Positions 16,039 to 24,050 of a DNA stretch of 64,000 nt are shown here, piece by piece. Position numbers and translations under genes: made by a program. Location: contig NZ_VAHO01000015.1 of assembly GCF_005796225.1 (NCBI RefSeq), positions 51,064 to 115,063 of the forward strand, read 5' to 3'. Every line of letters starts with the position of its first letter. The first letter of the stretch is position 1. The notes below the pieces were generated by a model that worked only from the letters and a program-made list of their open reading frames with translations, was not told the DNA's origin and searched no databases. This stretch comes from Pseudarthrobacter sp. NamE5 (GTDB lineage: Bacteria; Actinomycetota; Actinomycetes; Actinomycetales; Micrococcaceae).

Positions 16039-17393
16039 GCCTGCCGGCAGAAGGGGACAGTTATCCCATCCAGGACCTGGCGGAGCTGGGCCGCCGTGCC
16101 AGGGACGTGTTGGGTGCCAACGACCTCGGCACCATGGTGACGGCCGCGCCCAACCTTTACCCGCACATGTGGAGCTGGGACGCCGCCTTCGTTGCCGCCG
16201 GGCTGTCAACAATGAGCGTGGCCCGTGCCATCCAGGAACTGGACTACCTGCTGGCCGCGCAGTGGACCAGCGGCATGATCCCGCACATCGTCTTCTCCGA
16301 CGTCCCCGGCTACTTTCCCGACGTTGATCGCTGGGGGACACGCGGTGCCTCACCGGAGGGCCTGGAGTCCAGCGGCATCTGTCAGCCCCCGGTGCACGCC
16401 ACGATGCTGCGCCGCATTGTGGAACGGGCGACGGCGGCGGGAGGCGAGGATGCCAGGCTCGCCGAAGATTTCGCCCGCCGGTCCCTGCCGCAGTGGGTGG
16501 ACTGGCACGCCTGGCTCCGCAACTGCCGCGGCGGAGACAGCTCGGGCTTGCTGACGATTTACCACGGCTGGGAATCGGGGATGGACAATTCACCCCGCTT
16601 CGACGGCCCGTACTCCAGGGTGAAGTCCGGAGAGATGGAGCCGTTTGTCCGCACTGATACCCTCAAGGTCACCGACCACAGCCAGCGGCCCAGCGACGAG
16701 GAGTACAGGCGTTACCTGTGGCTGGTGCAGCAGATGGCGGACGTGGGCTTTGATGACGCCCGACTGCCCGGGGTGATGGCCTTCCAGGTAAAGGACGTGT
16801 TCATGTCCGCCATTTTCGCCGCCGCGAATGAGGACCTTGCCGTGTTGGCAGAGCAATTCGGCCTGCCGGAGGAGGCACTCCGGTTGCGGCAGTGGGCCAG
16901 GGAATTCCGCGACGGCGTTGACAGGAGCGTGGACGGGCAGACAGGGCTCGCGCGGGACCGCGATGTGCTCACCGGGGAATGGATCGGGCTGCCCACCATG
17001 GCCGGGTTCGCGCCCCTCATCTCCACCGCGGACCAGGCACTCCTGGAACGGCAGCTGGAAATCTTCGAGGGGCCGGACTGGACCGGCGATCCGCGCCTGG
17101 CCTTTCCCCTTCCTGCCTCCACCTCCACCACCTATGAGGGCCTTAAGCCGCGGCAGTACTGGCGCGGACCGGTCTGGCCGGTGATGAACTGGTACCTGGC
17201 CCACTGCCTGCGGAGGCGCGGTGACGACAAGCGCTACCGCCAGTTGCGTGAAGCGTCCCTGGCCCAGCTGATGGAGGGCCACTTCGCGGAGTACTACGAG
17301 CCGTTCACCGGCGAGCCGCTCGGAAGCATGGACCAGTCATGGACAGCCGCTGTTGCCCTGGAATGGCTTACCGACAACCCTGAGAACGGATGA
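16035..17393 (+). CDS. GH63-like glycoside hydrolase, possible glucosyl/mannosylglycerate hydrolase
   Basis: A 452-residue (alpha/alpha)6-barrel protein without a signal peptide, so it acts in the cytoplasm. Visible motifs are M-W-S-W-D-A-A-F (residues 45-52), Q-P-P-V-H-A, G-W-E-S-G-M-D-N-S-P-R-F-D (Asp184, candidate general acid), Y-W-R-G-P-V-W-P-V-M-N-W and F-A-E-Y-Y-E-P (Glu419, candidate base) before D-Q-S-W-T-A-A. These match the short GH63 enzymes that cleave glucosylglycerate or mannosylglycerate; length also agrees (about 450). Glycogen-debranching-like MGH1 proteins share the fold, so the substrate is a proposal. It overlaps the ATPase gene by four bases. Confidence 0.8.
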   Translation: MSLPAEGDSYPIQDLAELGRRARDVLGANDLGTMVTAAPNLYPHMWSWDAAFVAAGLSTMSVARAIQELDYLLAAQWTSGMIPHIVFSDVPGYFPDVDRWGTRGASPEGLESSGICQPPVHATMLRRIVERATAAGGEDARLAEDFARRSLPQWVDWHAWLRNCRGGDSSGLLTIYHGWESGMDNSPRFDGPYSRVKSGEMEPFVRTDTLKVTDHSQRPSDEEYRRYLWLVQQMADVGFDDARLPGVMAFQVKDVFMSAIFAAANEDLAVLAEQFGLPEEALRLRQWAREFRDGVDRSVDGQTGLARDRDVLTGEWIGLPTMAGFAPLISTADQALLERQLEIFEGPDWTGDPRLAFPLPASTSTTYEGLKPRQYWRGPVWPVMNWYLAHCLRRRGDDKRYRQLREASLAQLMEGHFAEYYEPFTGEPLGSMDQSWTAAVALEWLTDNPENG

Positions 17394-17396
17394 CCG

Positions 17397-18713
17397 GTGG
17401 CGGAGCCAGGGCGGGGAATTGCGGCTTCCCGGCAACCGGTGCGGCTCCTCGTGGCAGGTGCCGGAGCGAGGGGCGCGGCCTATGCCCGGCTTGCCGCCGC
17501 CACCGGCCAGGCCACCATCGCGGGTATTGCCGAGCCGCGGCGGACCCTCCGTGAGAACCTGGCCGCTGAACTCCACGTGCCCCCGGCCGGCGTCTTCGAG
17601 GACTGGCAATCGATGCTGGCAGCGCGGCCTTCCGCGGATGCCGTCATCATTGCCACCCCGGACCGCGAGCATGAGGGGCCCTTTGAGGCGGCGGCCATGC
17701 TGGGCTATCCGATCCTCCTGGAGAAGCCCGTGGCCGTCCACCCGGCCGGGTGCGCAGCGCTGGCACAGCTTGCCCGGGACACGGGAGTCAGCGCTACGGT
17801 CTGCCATGTCCTGCGCTACACACCGCTGACCGCCCTGCTGCGGCAGCTCCTGGCCGAGGGTGCGGTGGGCCGGATCATCTCCGTCCAGCACCTGGAACCG
17901 GTGGGTTTCTGGCATTTCGCGCACTCCTATGTCCGGGGAAACTGGCGCCGGGAGGAGGACTCAAGTCCGTTCCTGCTCGCCAAGTGCACCCACGACGTCG
18001 ACTGGCTCTCTTTCATCATCGGCAGCCAGCCCGTGCGGGTGTCATCCTTCGGCCAACTGGCCCACTTCCGCCCTGAAGGTGCACCGGAGGGCGCCGCCCC
18101 CCGCTGCATCGACTGCCCTGCGGAACCGCAGTGCCCGTACTCCGCCGTCAGGATCTATGGGGCCGGCCGCCCGGAAAACGGTGCCGCAGCGGATCCCGCC
18201 AGGGCGCACTTCAGCGAAGTGGTGGATCCCGGCGGCACCGCGGAATCGTTGCTGCAGGCGCTGGCAACCGGGCCTTACGGCCGCTGCGTTTACTCCTCGG
18301 ACAACGACGTGGTGGACCACCAGGTGGTGAACCTCGAATACGGTAACGGCGTAACCGCCGCCTTCACTGCGACGGCATTTACCGCTGCAGGCCCGCGCCG
18401 GACCAGGATCTTTGGCAGCCGCGGGGAAATCTCGGTGGAGGCGGGAGCCATCTCCGTCTACGACTTCCTGACGGGAGAAACCGCCGTTCACACTGTTCCC
18501 GCCGCCGTCCCCCTGGTACGAGGCGAACGCCATGAGGGCGGCGACAGGGGGCTGGTAGGGGCGTGGGTGGCGGCACTGGCCAGCGGGGACTGGTCGGGCG
18601 TGGTGTCCGGGCTGGAGGAGTCCCTGGTCAGCCACGCTGCCGTTTTCGCTGCCGAGGAGGCACGCCACCATGGGACGGTGGCGGCAGTGGACCAGTTCAG
18701 CCCTGTGCAGTGA
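17397..18713 (+). CDS. Gfo/Idh/MocA-family oxidoreductase
   Basis: A 438-residue NAD(P)-dependent sugar dehydrogenase-type protein. The Rossmann N-terminus has V-A-G-A-G-A-R-G; L-L-E-K-P-V-A-V supplies the conserved Lys of the EKP motif, and H-D-V-D-W-L supplies the catalytic-region Asp/His. Between about residues 225 and 290 sits a Cys-containing segment (C-I-D-C-P-A-E-P-Q-C) that could bind metal and is not part of the basic fold. The GTG start lies 3 nt after the hydrolase stop. As last gene of the operon it probably oxidises or epimerises the sugar released. Its 3' end overlaps the convergent HutD gene by 17 nt. Confidence 0.88.
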   Translation: MAEPGRGIAASRQPVRLLVAGAGARGAAYARLAAATGQATIAGIAEPRRTLRENLAAELHVPPAGVFEDWQSMLAARPSADAVIIATPDREHEGPFEAAAMLGYPILLEKPVAVHPAGCAALAQLARDTGVSATVCHVLRYTPLTALLRQLLAEGAVGRIISVQHLEPVGFWHFAHSYVRGNWRREEDSSPFLLAKCTHDVDWLSFIIGSQPVRVSSFGQLAHFRPEGAPEGAAPRCIDCPAEPQCPYSAVRIYGAGRPENGAAADPARAHFSEVVDPGGTAESLLQALATGPYGRCVYSSDNDVVDHQVVNLEYGNGVTAAFTATAFTAAGPRRTRIFGSRGEISVEAGAISVYDFLTGETAVHTVPAAVPLVRGERHEGGDRGLVGAWVAALASGDWSGVVSGLEESLVSHAAVFAAEEARHHGTVAAVDQFSPVQ

Positions 18714-19290
18714 CCTGGCTGATGGACACCACAGCAAGGAACCCCCGGCCCAGGACCTGCGGCGAAGCACTGTCGGAGCCCACCACCGCGTCATAGCGGT
18801 CCAGGGGCACAGGCTCGGTTGTTTCGTCAGCAGCTGTGGCCTGGCCCTGCAGCAGCACGCCGAGCTGCCCGTCGAAGAGAGGGTGGGCGCGTTTCTTCGA
18901 GATCTCCACGATGGACGTGTAGCCCTTGAAGGCACCGCTCCGGGTGATGACGTTGAGGTTCCGAACGTCACCGGTGGGCAGTTTTGCGGATGTGGCGGCG
19001 CCGCCCGGGAACCGGAATGGCCGGTACTTCTCCATGGCCTGCTCGGCGCCGTCCACGGTGAGCAGCAGGAGTTCGCCCTCCACCACGGTAAGGACCCGCT
19101 CCATGCCCGGAAACGGCGAGAAGTCCCCGGCTTTGGTGACATCTGCGATGCTGACCCGCCAGTCCCAGCCGCCGTAACGGTCTCCGGAATTGGCTGACCC
19201 CGAAGCGGAATGGCTGGCAAGCTGCCGCGTCACTCCGCCCCCATTGCGCCAGGGTTCGGGCTTGAGACTGGCAAAGCGGATGATCTCCAT
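18697..19290 (-). CDS. HutD/Ves family cupin protein
   Basis: A 197-residue protein with the family's diagnostic N-terminus P-W-R-N-G-G-G-V-T-R and W-R-V-S-I-A-D-V, followed by F-S-P-F-P-G-M-E-R and the duplicated cupin strands (L-N-V-I-T-R, L-D-R-Y-D-A). HutD is linked with histidine utilisation and the E. coli Ves protein with cold response; the biochemical role is not settled. No hut genes are nearby. It converges on the sugar operon with a 17-bp overlap of coding ends, so no separate terminator fits between them. Confidence 0.85.
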   Translation of the reverse strand: MEIIRFASLKPEPWRNGGGVTRQLASHSASGSANSGDRYGGWDWRVSIADVTKAGDFSPFPGMERVLTVVEGELLLLTVDGAEQAMEKYRPFRFPGGAATSAKLPTGDVRNLNVITRSGAFKGYTSIVEISKKRAHPLFDGQLGVLLQGQATAADETTEPVPLDRYDAVVGSDSASPQVLGRGFLAVVSISQVTAQG

Positions 19291-19397
19291 GTGCCCAGCC
19301 TAGTTGCCCTGCCTCGCACCCCGTCTCGGCAGCTTCCATTCCCGCCTGCTACTCTCCTGCGGGGGGACAACACGAAAACAGCCTGAAGGAGCCGGGA

Positions 19398-19997
19398 ATG
19401 TTCGTCAAAGTGTGTGGTCTCAGCACGCCGGAATCTGTACGCGCAGCAGTGGATGCCGGGGCGGACGCGGTGGGTTTCGTCCTTACTGCCAGTGCCCGGG
19501 TGGTCTCGCCGTCACAGGCCGCTACCCTGCGGGCCGAGGTGCCGGCCGGGGTTTCCCCCGTCGGGGTCTTCCGGGATGAGCCGGTGGCCGACGCCGTTGC
19601 CATCGCCCGCGCTGCCGGACTGGAATGGATCCAGCTTCACGGTCAGCGCTCCCGCGAAGATGTTGCCACCGTGCACGACGCCGGCATGAAGTTGATCAGG
19701 GCCGTCACCATTGATGCCGCGCCCGAGGAGCTGGAGGACTGGGGAGAGGACCTGCTCCTGATTGATGCCGCCGTCCCCGGATCGGGCCAGTCGTGGGACT
19801 ACGCCTCGGTGGCGGCACTCCCTGTCCTCAAGGGGCGGCACTGGCTGCTGGCCGGCGGACTGGATCCGGACAACGTGGAACAGGCTTCCGCCGCGGCACA
19901 TGCCTGGGGTGTGGACGTTTCCTCCGGAGTGGAGGCATCCCGGGGGGTCAAGGACCTGGCTGCAATCAGCGCCTTCGTTCGCGCCGCGAAAGGCTGA
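19398..19997 (+). CDS. trpF: Phosphoribosylanthranilate isomerase
   Basis: A 199-residue TIM-barrel enzyme of tryptophan synthesis that converts phosphoribosylanthranilate to CdRP. F-V-K-V-C-G-L gives the catalytic Cys (residue 6), D-A-A-V-P-G-S-G-Q the general-acid Asp region, and L-A-G-G-L-D-P-D-N-V with V-D-V-S-S-G-V-E the phosphate-binding loops. AAGGAG stands eight bases before the ATG. It is alone, not in a trp operon. Many actinobacteria rely on the bifunctional PriA instead, so a separate TrpF is notable. Confidence 0.9.
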   Translation: MFVKVCGLSTPESVRAAVDAGADAVGFVLTASARVVSPSQAATLRAEVPAGVSPVGVFRDEPVADAVAIARAAGLEWIQLHGQRSREDVATVHDAGMKLIRAVTIDAAPEELEDWGEDLLLIDAAVPGSGQSWDYASVAALPVLKGRHWLLAGGLDPDNVEQASAAAHAWGVDVSSGVEASRGVKDLAAISAFVRAAKG

Positions 19998-20091
19998 ATC
20001 CCCGGCAGGGGGCTGCCACAGCCCGGCGGTTCAGTGATAAATCAGGGGAGTCCCCAGCTTTTTCGCCGTGGCCCAGGGGCACAATGGATGG

Positions 20092-20493
20092 ATGAAGGCA
20101 CTGCTCAACATCATCTGGCTGGTTTTCGGCGGGCTCTGGCTCGCGCTGGGCTACTTCGTGGCCGGGGTCATCTGCTGCCTGCTGGTCATCACCATCCCCT
20201 GGGGCATCGCGTCGTTCCGGATCGCTGCCTACACCCTCTGGCCGTTTGGCCGCACTGTGGTGGACAAGCCCGGCGGCACCGGCGTCTTCCCCCTGCTCGG
20301 CAACGTGATCTGGCTGCTGGTGGCCGGCATCTGGATCGCCATCGGCCATGTGGTCACAGCCTTCGCCATGGCAGTCACCATCATTGGCATTCCGCTGGCA
20401 ATCGCCAACCTGAAGCTCATTCCGGTGTCCCTGATGCCGCTGGGCAAGCAGATCGTGCCCACCAGCCAGCCGTTCGTCACCTCCTACCGGTAG
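20092..20493 (+). CDS. YccF domain membrane protein
   Basis: About 133 residues containing two YccF repeats. Each repeat has a long hydrophobic stretch followed by an I-P-W-G-I-A/I-G-I-P-L-A-I-A type turn (I-T-I-P-W-G-I-A-S-F and I-I-G-I-P-L-A-I-A-N-L). Four membrane segments are predicted. YccF proteins are inner-membrane proteins of unknown function. The ATG at 20092 is chosen since it opens directly into the first hydrophobic segment (K-A-L-L-N-I-I-W-L-V-F); a GTG 24 nt upstream stays in frame. It is monocistronic by spacing and converges on the VOC gene. Confidence 0.82.
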   Translation: MKALLNIIWLVFGGLWLALGYFVAGVICCLLVITIPWGIASFRIAAYTLWPFGRTVVDKPGGTGVFPLLGNVIWLLVAGIWIAIGHVVTAFAMAVTIIGIPLAIANLKLIPVSLMPLGKQIVPTSQPFVTSYR

Positions 20494-20527
20494 GCGGAGC
20501 GCCAGGCCGGGGGACTTCCAGACTGGG

Positions 20528-20914
20528 TCAGCCGGCCATTTCGTCCGGCCGCAGGGCCCGCAGCACGCAGAACTCATTGCCGTCCGGATCCGCCATCACC
20601 ACCCAGTTCACTTCCGCGCCCTGGCCCACGTCCACCCGTTTGGCGCCCAGGCTTTCCAGCCGTGCCACTTCTGCATCCCTGTCCGCGGGCCGAAGATCAA
20701 GGTGCAGCCGGTTCTTGGCCTCCTTGCGCTCAGGTACTTTGAGGAACAGCAGATCCGGCGCCACGCCGTCTTCCGGGCTGCCCGCCCGCGGCTCCAGGAC
20801 GATCTCGTCGTCCTCCTCGTGGGTCCGCCGCCAGCCCAAAGCTTTCTCCCAGAAGGCGGCAGGGATGCGGGGATCGGTGGAGTCGATGCAGAGGGCCTGG
20901 ATGCGCAAGGTCAT
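20528..20914 (-). CDS. VOC (glyoxalase/bleomycin-resistance) family protein
   Basis: A 128-residue protein starting at the ATG at 20914 (M-T-L-R-I-Q-A-L-C-I-D-S). It has the paired beta-alpha-beta-beta-beta modules of the vicinal oxygen chelate fold: A-F-W-E-K-A-L-G-W in helix 1, N-R-L-H-L-D-L-R in the second module (metal-ligand histidine position), and A-D-P-D-G-N-E-F-C-V-L at the end, which is the most typical VOC signature. Proteins with this architecture are often annotated as glyoxalase-like, but no substrate follows from the sequence. The frame stays open far upstream but without coding character. Confidence 0.82.
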   Translation of the reverse strand: MTLRIQALCIDSTDPRIPAAFWEKALGWRRTHEEDDEIVLEPRAGSPEDGVAPDLLFLKVPERKEAKNRLHLDLRPADRDAEVARLESLGAKRVDVGQGAEVNWVVMADPDGNEFCVLRALRPDEMAG

Positions 20915-20957
20915 CCGAGAAGTGTTGCACCGGCGCCCGCGGACGTAAAGGCCCAGC

Positions 20958-21839
20958 TCAGCGGCTTGGAAGGCCCAGTTCGGCGCGCAGGTTCCGCCGC
21001 GCAGGCTCCAGCCACAGCATCCGGGCGCGGCCGCCGTGGAACAGCGGGTCCAGTTCCAGCAGGCGGCGTACGACGGCGGCACGTCCCGCAGCGAAGTCAG
21101 CGTCACCGACGTGCGCATAATCCTGGCGGACGTCAGCCACGTAGCGTGCATATTCGTCCGGTTCGCCGCCGAGAACGGAAAGGTCAGCGTCGCAAAGGAG
21201 GGCGCCGGCGTCGTCCCCCGGCTCCGGGCGGTGGTCCCGCGTCAGCAGGACAAGCCTGCTGACCTCGGCAGCCTCCACTGACGGCAGTCCGGCGGCCTGG
21301 AGGCGGTCCTTGGCGAGCAGGGCAGACTCTTCCTCGTCCTGCCCCGGCACGCCACGGTAGACGGCGTCGTGGAACCAGGCGGCCAGCAGCACCGTGCGCG
21401 GCGGGTCGGCCGGCTCGGTAAGCAGGTCCAGCGATTCGAGTATGGACAGCAGATGCGTGCAGCCGTGGTAGTGGCGGTGCGGCTCGCTCCAGCGGTCCAG
21501 CAGGTCCAGGAAAAGCGCGTCGTGGCCGGGCATGATGGCGTCCCACCGGTTCCGCAGGGGCACTTTGAGTGCTTTGTTCCGCTGGCGGGCGGGAATGCGC
21601 AGGCCGCTGGCGATCAGCTTGCGGACCAGGATGCGGGCTTCCACGGGGACGGCGCCCGCTGCCACCAGGTCATCGAAGCGGCGTTCCGGGACGTCGTAAT
21701 GGTCGCCGTCGAACGCCCGCTCCGGAACGCCGGCCGCCGCCGCGAACTCATGCAGCTCCGCCAGCGACTCGTCCGAGACCAGATGGGAAAAGTGCGTTCC
21801 GTGGGCAGGCCAAAGGGGCGGGTCGATGTAGATGGCCAT
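20958..21839 (-). CDS. DUF4031-HD domain fusion protein
   Basis: A 293-residue protein of two parts. Residues 1-75 are the DUF4031 module (M-A-I-Y-I-D-P-P-L-W, H-G-T-x-F-S-H-L-V-S-D, D-H-Y-D-V-P-E-R-R). Residues 100-270 are an HD-type hydrolase with H-Y-H-G-C-T-H, W-F-H-D-A-V-Y and a later C-D-A-D-L-S, which supply the histidine and aspartate ligands of a metal centre. HD domains hydrolyse phosphate esters of nucleotides; the DUF4031 partner is of unknown role. The gene follows a promoter region shared with the divergent molybdenum operon. Confidence 0.85.
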   Translation of the reverse strand: MAIYIDPPLWPAHGTHFSHLVSDESLAELHEFAAAAGVPERAFDGDHYDVPERRFDDLVAAGAVPVEARILVRKLIASGLRIPARQRNKALKVPLRNRWDAIMPGHDALFLDLLDRWSEPHRHYHGCTHLLSILESLDLLTEPADPPRTVLLAAWFHDAVYRGVPGQDEEESALLAKDRLQAAGLPSVEAAEVSRLVLLTRDHRPEPGDDAGALLCDADLSVLGGEPDEYARYVADVRQDYAHVGDADFAAGRAAVVRRLLELDPLFHGGRARMLWLEPARRNLRAELGLPSR

Positions 21840-21954
21840 GGAGGAAGTCTAATCCGGCCTGGTGCGGCCGGATCGGCTCCTGCCGGCCAGTCATAATCCG
21901 AATATGAGCTCCCTTACCCGAATTTTTTCCGCATCTGCGCCTTATGCTGTGGAA

Positions 21955-22365
21955 ATGACGATTATTCGCGTTTCGGAAGCCGCCCGTTTCCTGGGTGTCA
22001 GCGATGACACCGTGCGCCGCTGGACGGACAACGGTTCGCTGACCCCCTTGCGGGACGACGCCGGCCGGCTGGCGGTGGACGGCCTTGAACTGGCCCAACA
22101 CGCGCAGAAACTCGCGCAGCTGCCGGATGATCCACACCGCACCGGCAGTTCGGCCCGCAACCGGTTCGTCGGCCTGGTCACGGGCATCACTGCGGACAAG
22201 GTGATGGCCCAAGTGGAACTTCAGTGCGGACCCTTCCGCGTGGTGTCCCTGATGAGCAGCGAAGCCGTCCGCGATCTTGGACTGGAGCTGGGCTCGGTGG
22301 CCACTGCCGTGGTCAAAGCAACCACGGTGATCGTCGAAACGCCCCAGGGGAAGGGCGCAGCTTGA
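21955..22365 (+). CDS. Molbindin-type regulator: MerR/excisionase-like HTH plus TOBE domain
   Basis: About 136 residues. Residues 1-50 form a small helix-turn-helix (V-S-E-A-A-R-F-L-G-V-S-D-D-T-V-R-R-W-T-D-N-G); residues 70-130 are a single TOBE/Mop domain (N-R-F-V-G-L-V-T-G-I...V-M-A-Q-V-E-L) that binds molybdate. It overlaps the modA start by one base, so it is the first gene of the molybdate import operon and probably its sensor. The ATG at 21955 is preferred; -10-like TATGCT sits just upstream, which suggests a leaderless message. An alternative ATG lies at 21904. Confidence 0.85.
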   Translation: MTIIRVSEAARFLGVSDDTVRRWTDNGSLTPLRDDAGRLAVDGLELAQHAQKLAQLPDDPHRTGSSARNRFVGLVTGITADKVMAQVELQCGPFRVVSLMSSEAVRDLGLELGSVATAVVKATTVIVETPQGKGAA

Positions 22366-23150
22366 TGAGGGCAACCAGAACCTCAGCTGCACTGGCCGCG
22401 GTGCTCATGGCCGGGCTCCTCGCCGGGTGCGCCGGCAGCGGCGCAGCGGGCAACGCAGCAAACAGCGAGGACCAGGAAAGGCTCACTGTTTTCGCCGCAG
22501 CATCCCTGAAAGGGAGCTTCACGGAGCTTGCGGAACGGTTCGAACAGGAGAACCCCGGTACCAGCGTCGCCCTCAGCTTTGCCGGCTCCTCGGACCTGGC
22601 CACCCAGATCAGTCAGGGTGCTCCCGCTGACGTTTTTGCCTCGGCGGACACGCGGAACATGGGAAAGCTGCAGGATGCGGGCCTGGTGCAGGGCGAGCCC
22701 CGTGCCTTCGCCACCAACACCCTCGCCATCGCGGTTCCCACGGGAAACCCGGCAGGCATCAGTTCCTTCAGGGACTTGGCCGCCAGCGGCATAAAACTCG
22801 TGGCGTGCGCCAGGCAGGTGCCCTGTGGGGCAGCAGCCGCCACCGTGGCAGAACAAAGTGGAATAAAGTTCAGCCCCGTCAGCGAGGAAAACTCGGTGAC
22901 CGACGTCCTGGGCAAGGTCGTCTCTGGAGAGGCCGACGCCGGGCTGGTCTACGTCACGGACATCCGCTCGGCCGGCGGCAAGGTGGAAAGCATCGCCTTC
23001 CCGGAGGCGGCCGGCGCAGTCAACACCTACCCCATCGCGGCCTTGGCCGGCAGCAGGAACCAGGCCGCGGCCGCCAGGTTCGTGGACCTGGTCACCGGCC
23101 CCGAGGGCCGGGAAGTCCTGGCGGCCGCCGGCTTTGGGCCAGGCGAATGA
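22365..23150 (+). CDS. modA: Molybdate ABC transporter binding lipoprotein
   Basis: A 261-residue periplasmic-type binding protein with signal peptide and lipobox L-L-A-G-C (Cys22). The mature part opens with L-T-V-F-A-A-A-S-L-K, the ModA signature whose serine contacts the oxyanion; S-F-A-G-S-S-D-L-A and G-A-P-A-D-V-F-A-S-A-D follow. Further ligand contacts fall in S-V-T-D-V-L and D-A-G-L-V-Y-V-T-D. Its ATG overlaps the TGA of the molbindin-type regulator (TGATG). It delivers molybdate or tungstate to ModBC. Confidence 0.93.
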   Translation: MRATRTSAALAAVLMAGLLAGCAGSGAAGNAANSEDQERLTVFAAASLKGSFTELAERFEQENPGTSVALSFAGSSDLATQISQGAPADVFASADTRNMGKLQDAGLVQGEPRAFATNTLAIAVPTGNPAGISSFRDLAASGIKLVACARQVPCGAAAATVAEQSGIKFSPVSEENSVTDVLGKVVSGEADAGLVYVTDIRSAGGKVESIAFPEAAGAVNTYPIAALAGSRNQAAAARFVDLVTGPEGREVLAAAGFGPGE

Positions 23151-23174
23151 CGCGGACGGAATGGCGGACATGAC

Positions 23175-24050
23175 ATGACGGGCAGCAAGCGGCAGCCCCG
23201 GCACCATGCCTATACCGGCGTTCCCCGCTGGATCTACACCCTGGCTGTGCTGGCCGCCCTGGTGGTGGTCCTCCCTCTCGTGGCCATAGTTGGACGGGTG
23301 GACTGGGCCAACTTCCTTCCGCTGGTCACCTCCGAATCCGCGGTGTCGGCCCTGGGCCTGAGCCTGCGGACATCCGCGGCCAGCACGGTCCTGTGCGTGG
23401 TGCTGGGCGTGCCGCTGGCGGTGGTCCTGGCGCGCGGCAGGTTTCCGTTCCTGGGACTCCTGCGCTCGCTGGTGCTGCTGCCGCTGGTCCTGCCGCCCGT
23501 GGTGGGCGGCATCGCCCTCCTGTACACCTTCGGCAGGCAGGGTCTCCTGGGCGGCACCACGGAAGCGCTGGGACTGCAGGTTGCCTTTTCCACCACGGCA
23601 GTGGTCCTGGCGCAGACGTTCGTGGCGCTGCCGTTCCTGGTGGTGAGCCTGGAAGGGGCGCTCCGGACCGGCGGCCACCGCTATGAGGCGGTGGCGGCCA
23701 CGCTCGGCGCATCCCCCGGAACCGTCTTCCGCCGCGTCACACTGCCCCTGGTCCTGCCCGGCCTGGCCTCCGGGGCGGTGCTGTCCTTCGCCCGCAGCCT
23801 GGGTGAGTTCGGCGCCACGCTCACCTTCGCCGGCAGCCTGCAGGGGGTGACCCGGACCCTGCCGCTGGAAATCTACCTGCAGCGCGAGACTGACCCGGAC
23901 GCCGCCGTCGCGCTTTCCCTGGTGCTGGTGGCCGTGGCAGTTGCCGTGGTGGCACTCGCCTACCGCCGCCCGGCTGGTGCGGCACGGCGCGGAGCATCTT
24001 CCGGGGAACGGCCGACGGCGGCTGCCGCGGCGGACGGGCAGGTCACGTGA
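23175..24050 (+). CDS. modB: Molybdate ABC transporter permease
   Basis: A 291-residue membrane protein with about five or six spans. The coupling loop reads [24 protein letters not shown], the typical ModB EAA motif, and [12 protein letters not shown] follows in the last-but-one span. A charged 20-residue tail precedes span 1 and a Pro/Ala-rich tail ends the protein. The gap to modA is 24 nt; the 3' end overlaps modC by four bases. Confidence 0.92.
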   Translation: MTGSKRQPRHHAYTGVPRWIYTLAVLAALVVVLPLVAIVGRVDWANFLPLVTSESAVSALGLSLRTSAASTVLCVVLGVPLAVVLARGRFPFLGLLRSLVLLPLVLPPVVGGIALLYTFGRQGLLGGTTEALGLQVAFSTTAVVLAQTFVALPFLVVSLEGALRTGGHRYEAVAATLGASPGTVFRRVTLPLVLPGLASGAVLSFARSLGEFGATLTFAGSLQGVTRTLPLEIYLQRETDPDAAVALSLVLVAVAVAVVALAYRRPAGAARRGASSGERPTAAAAADGQVT

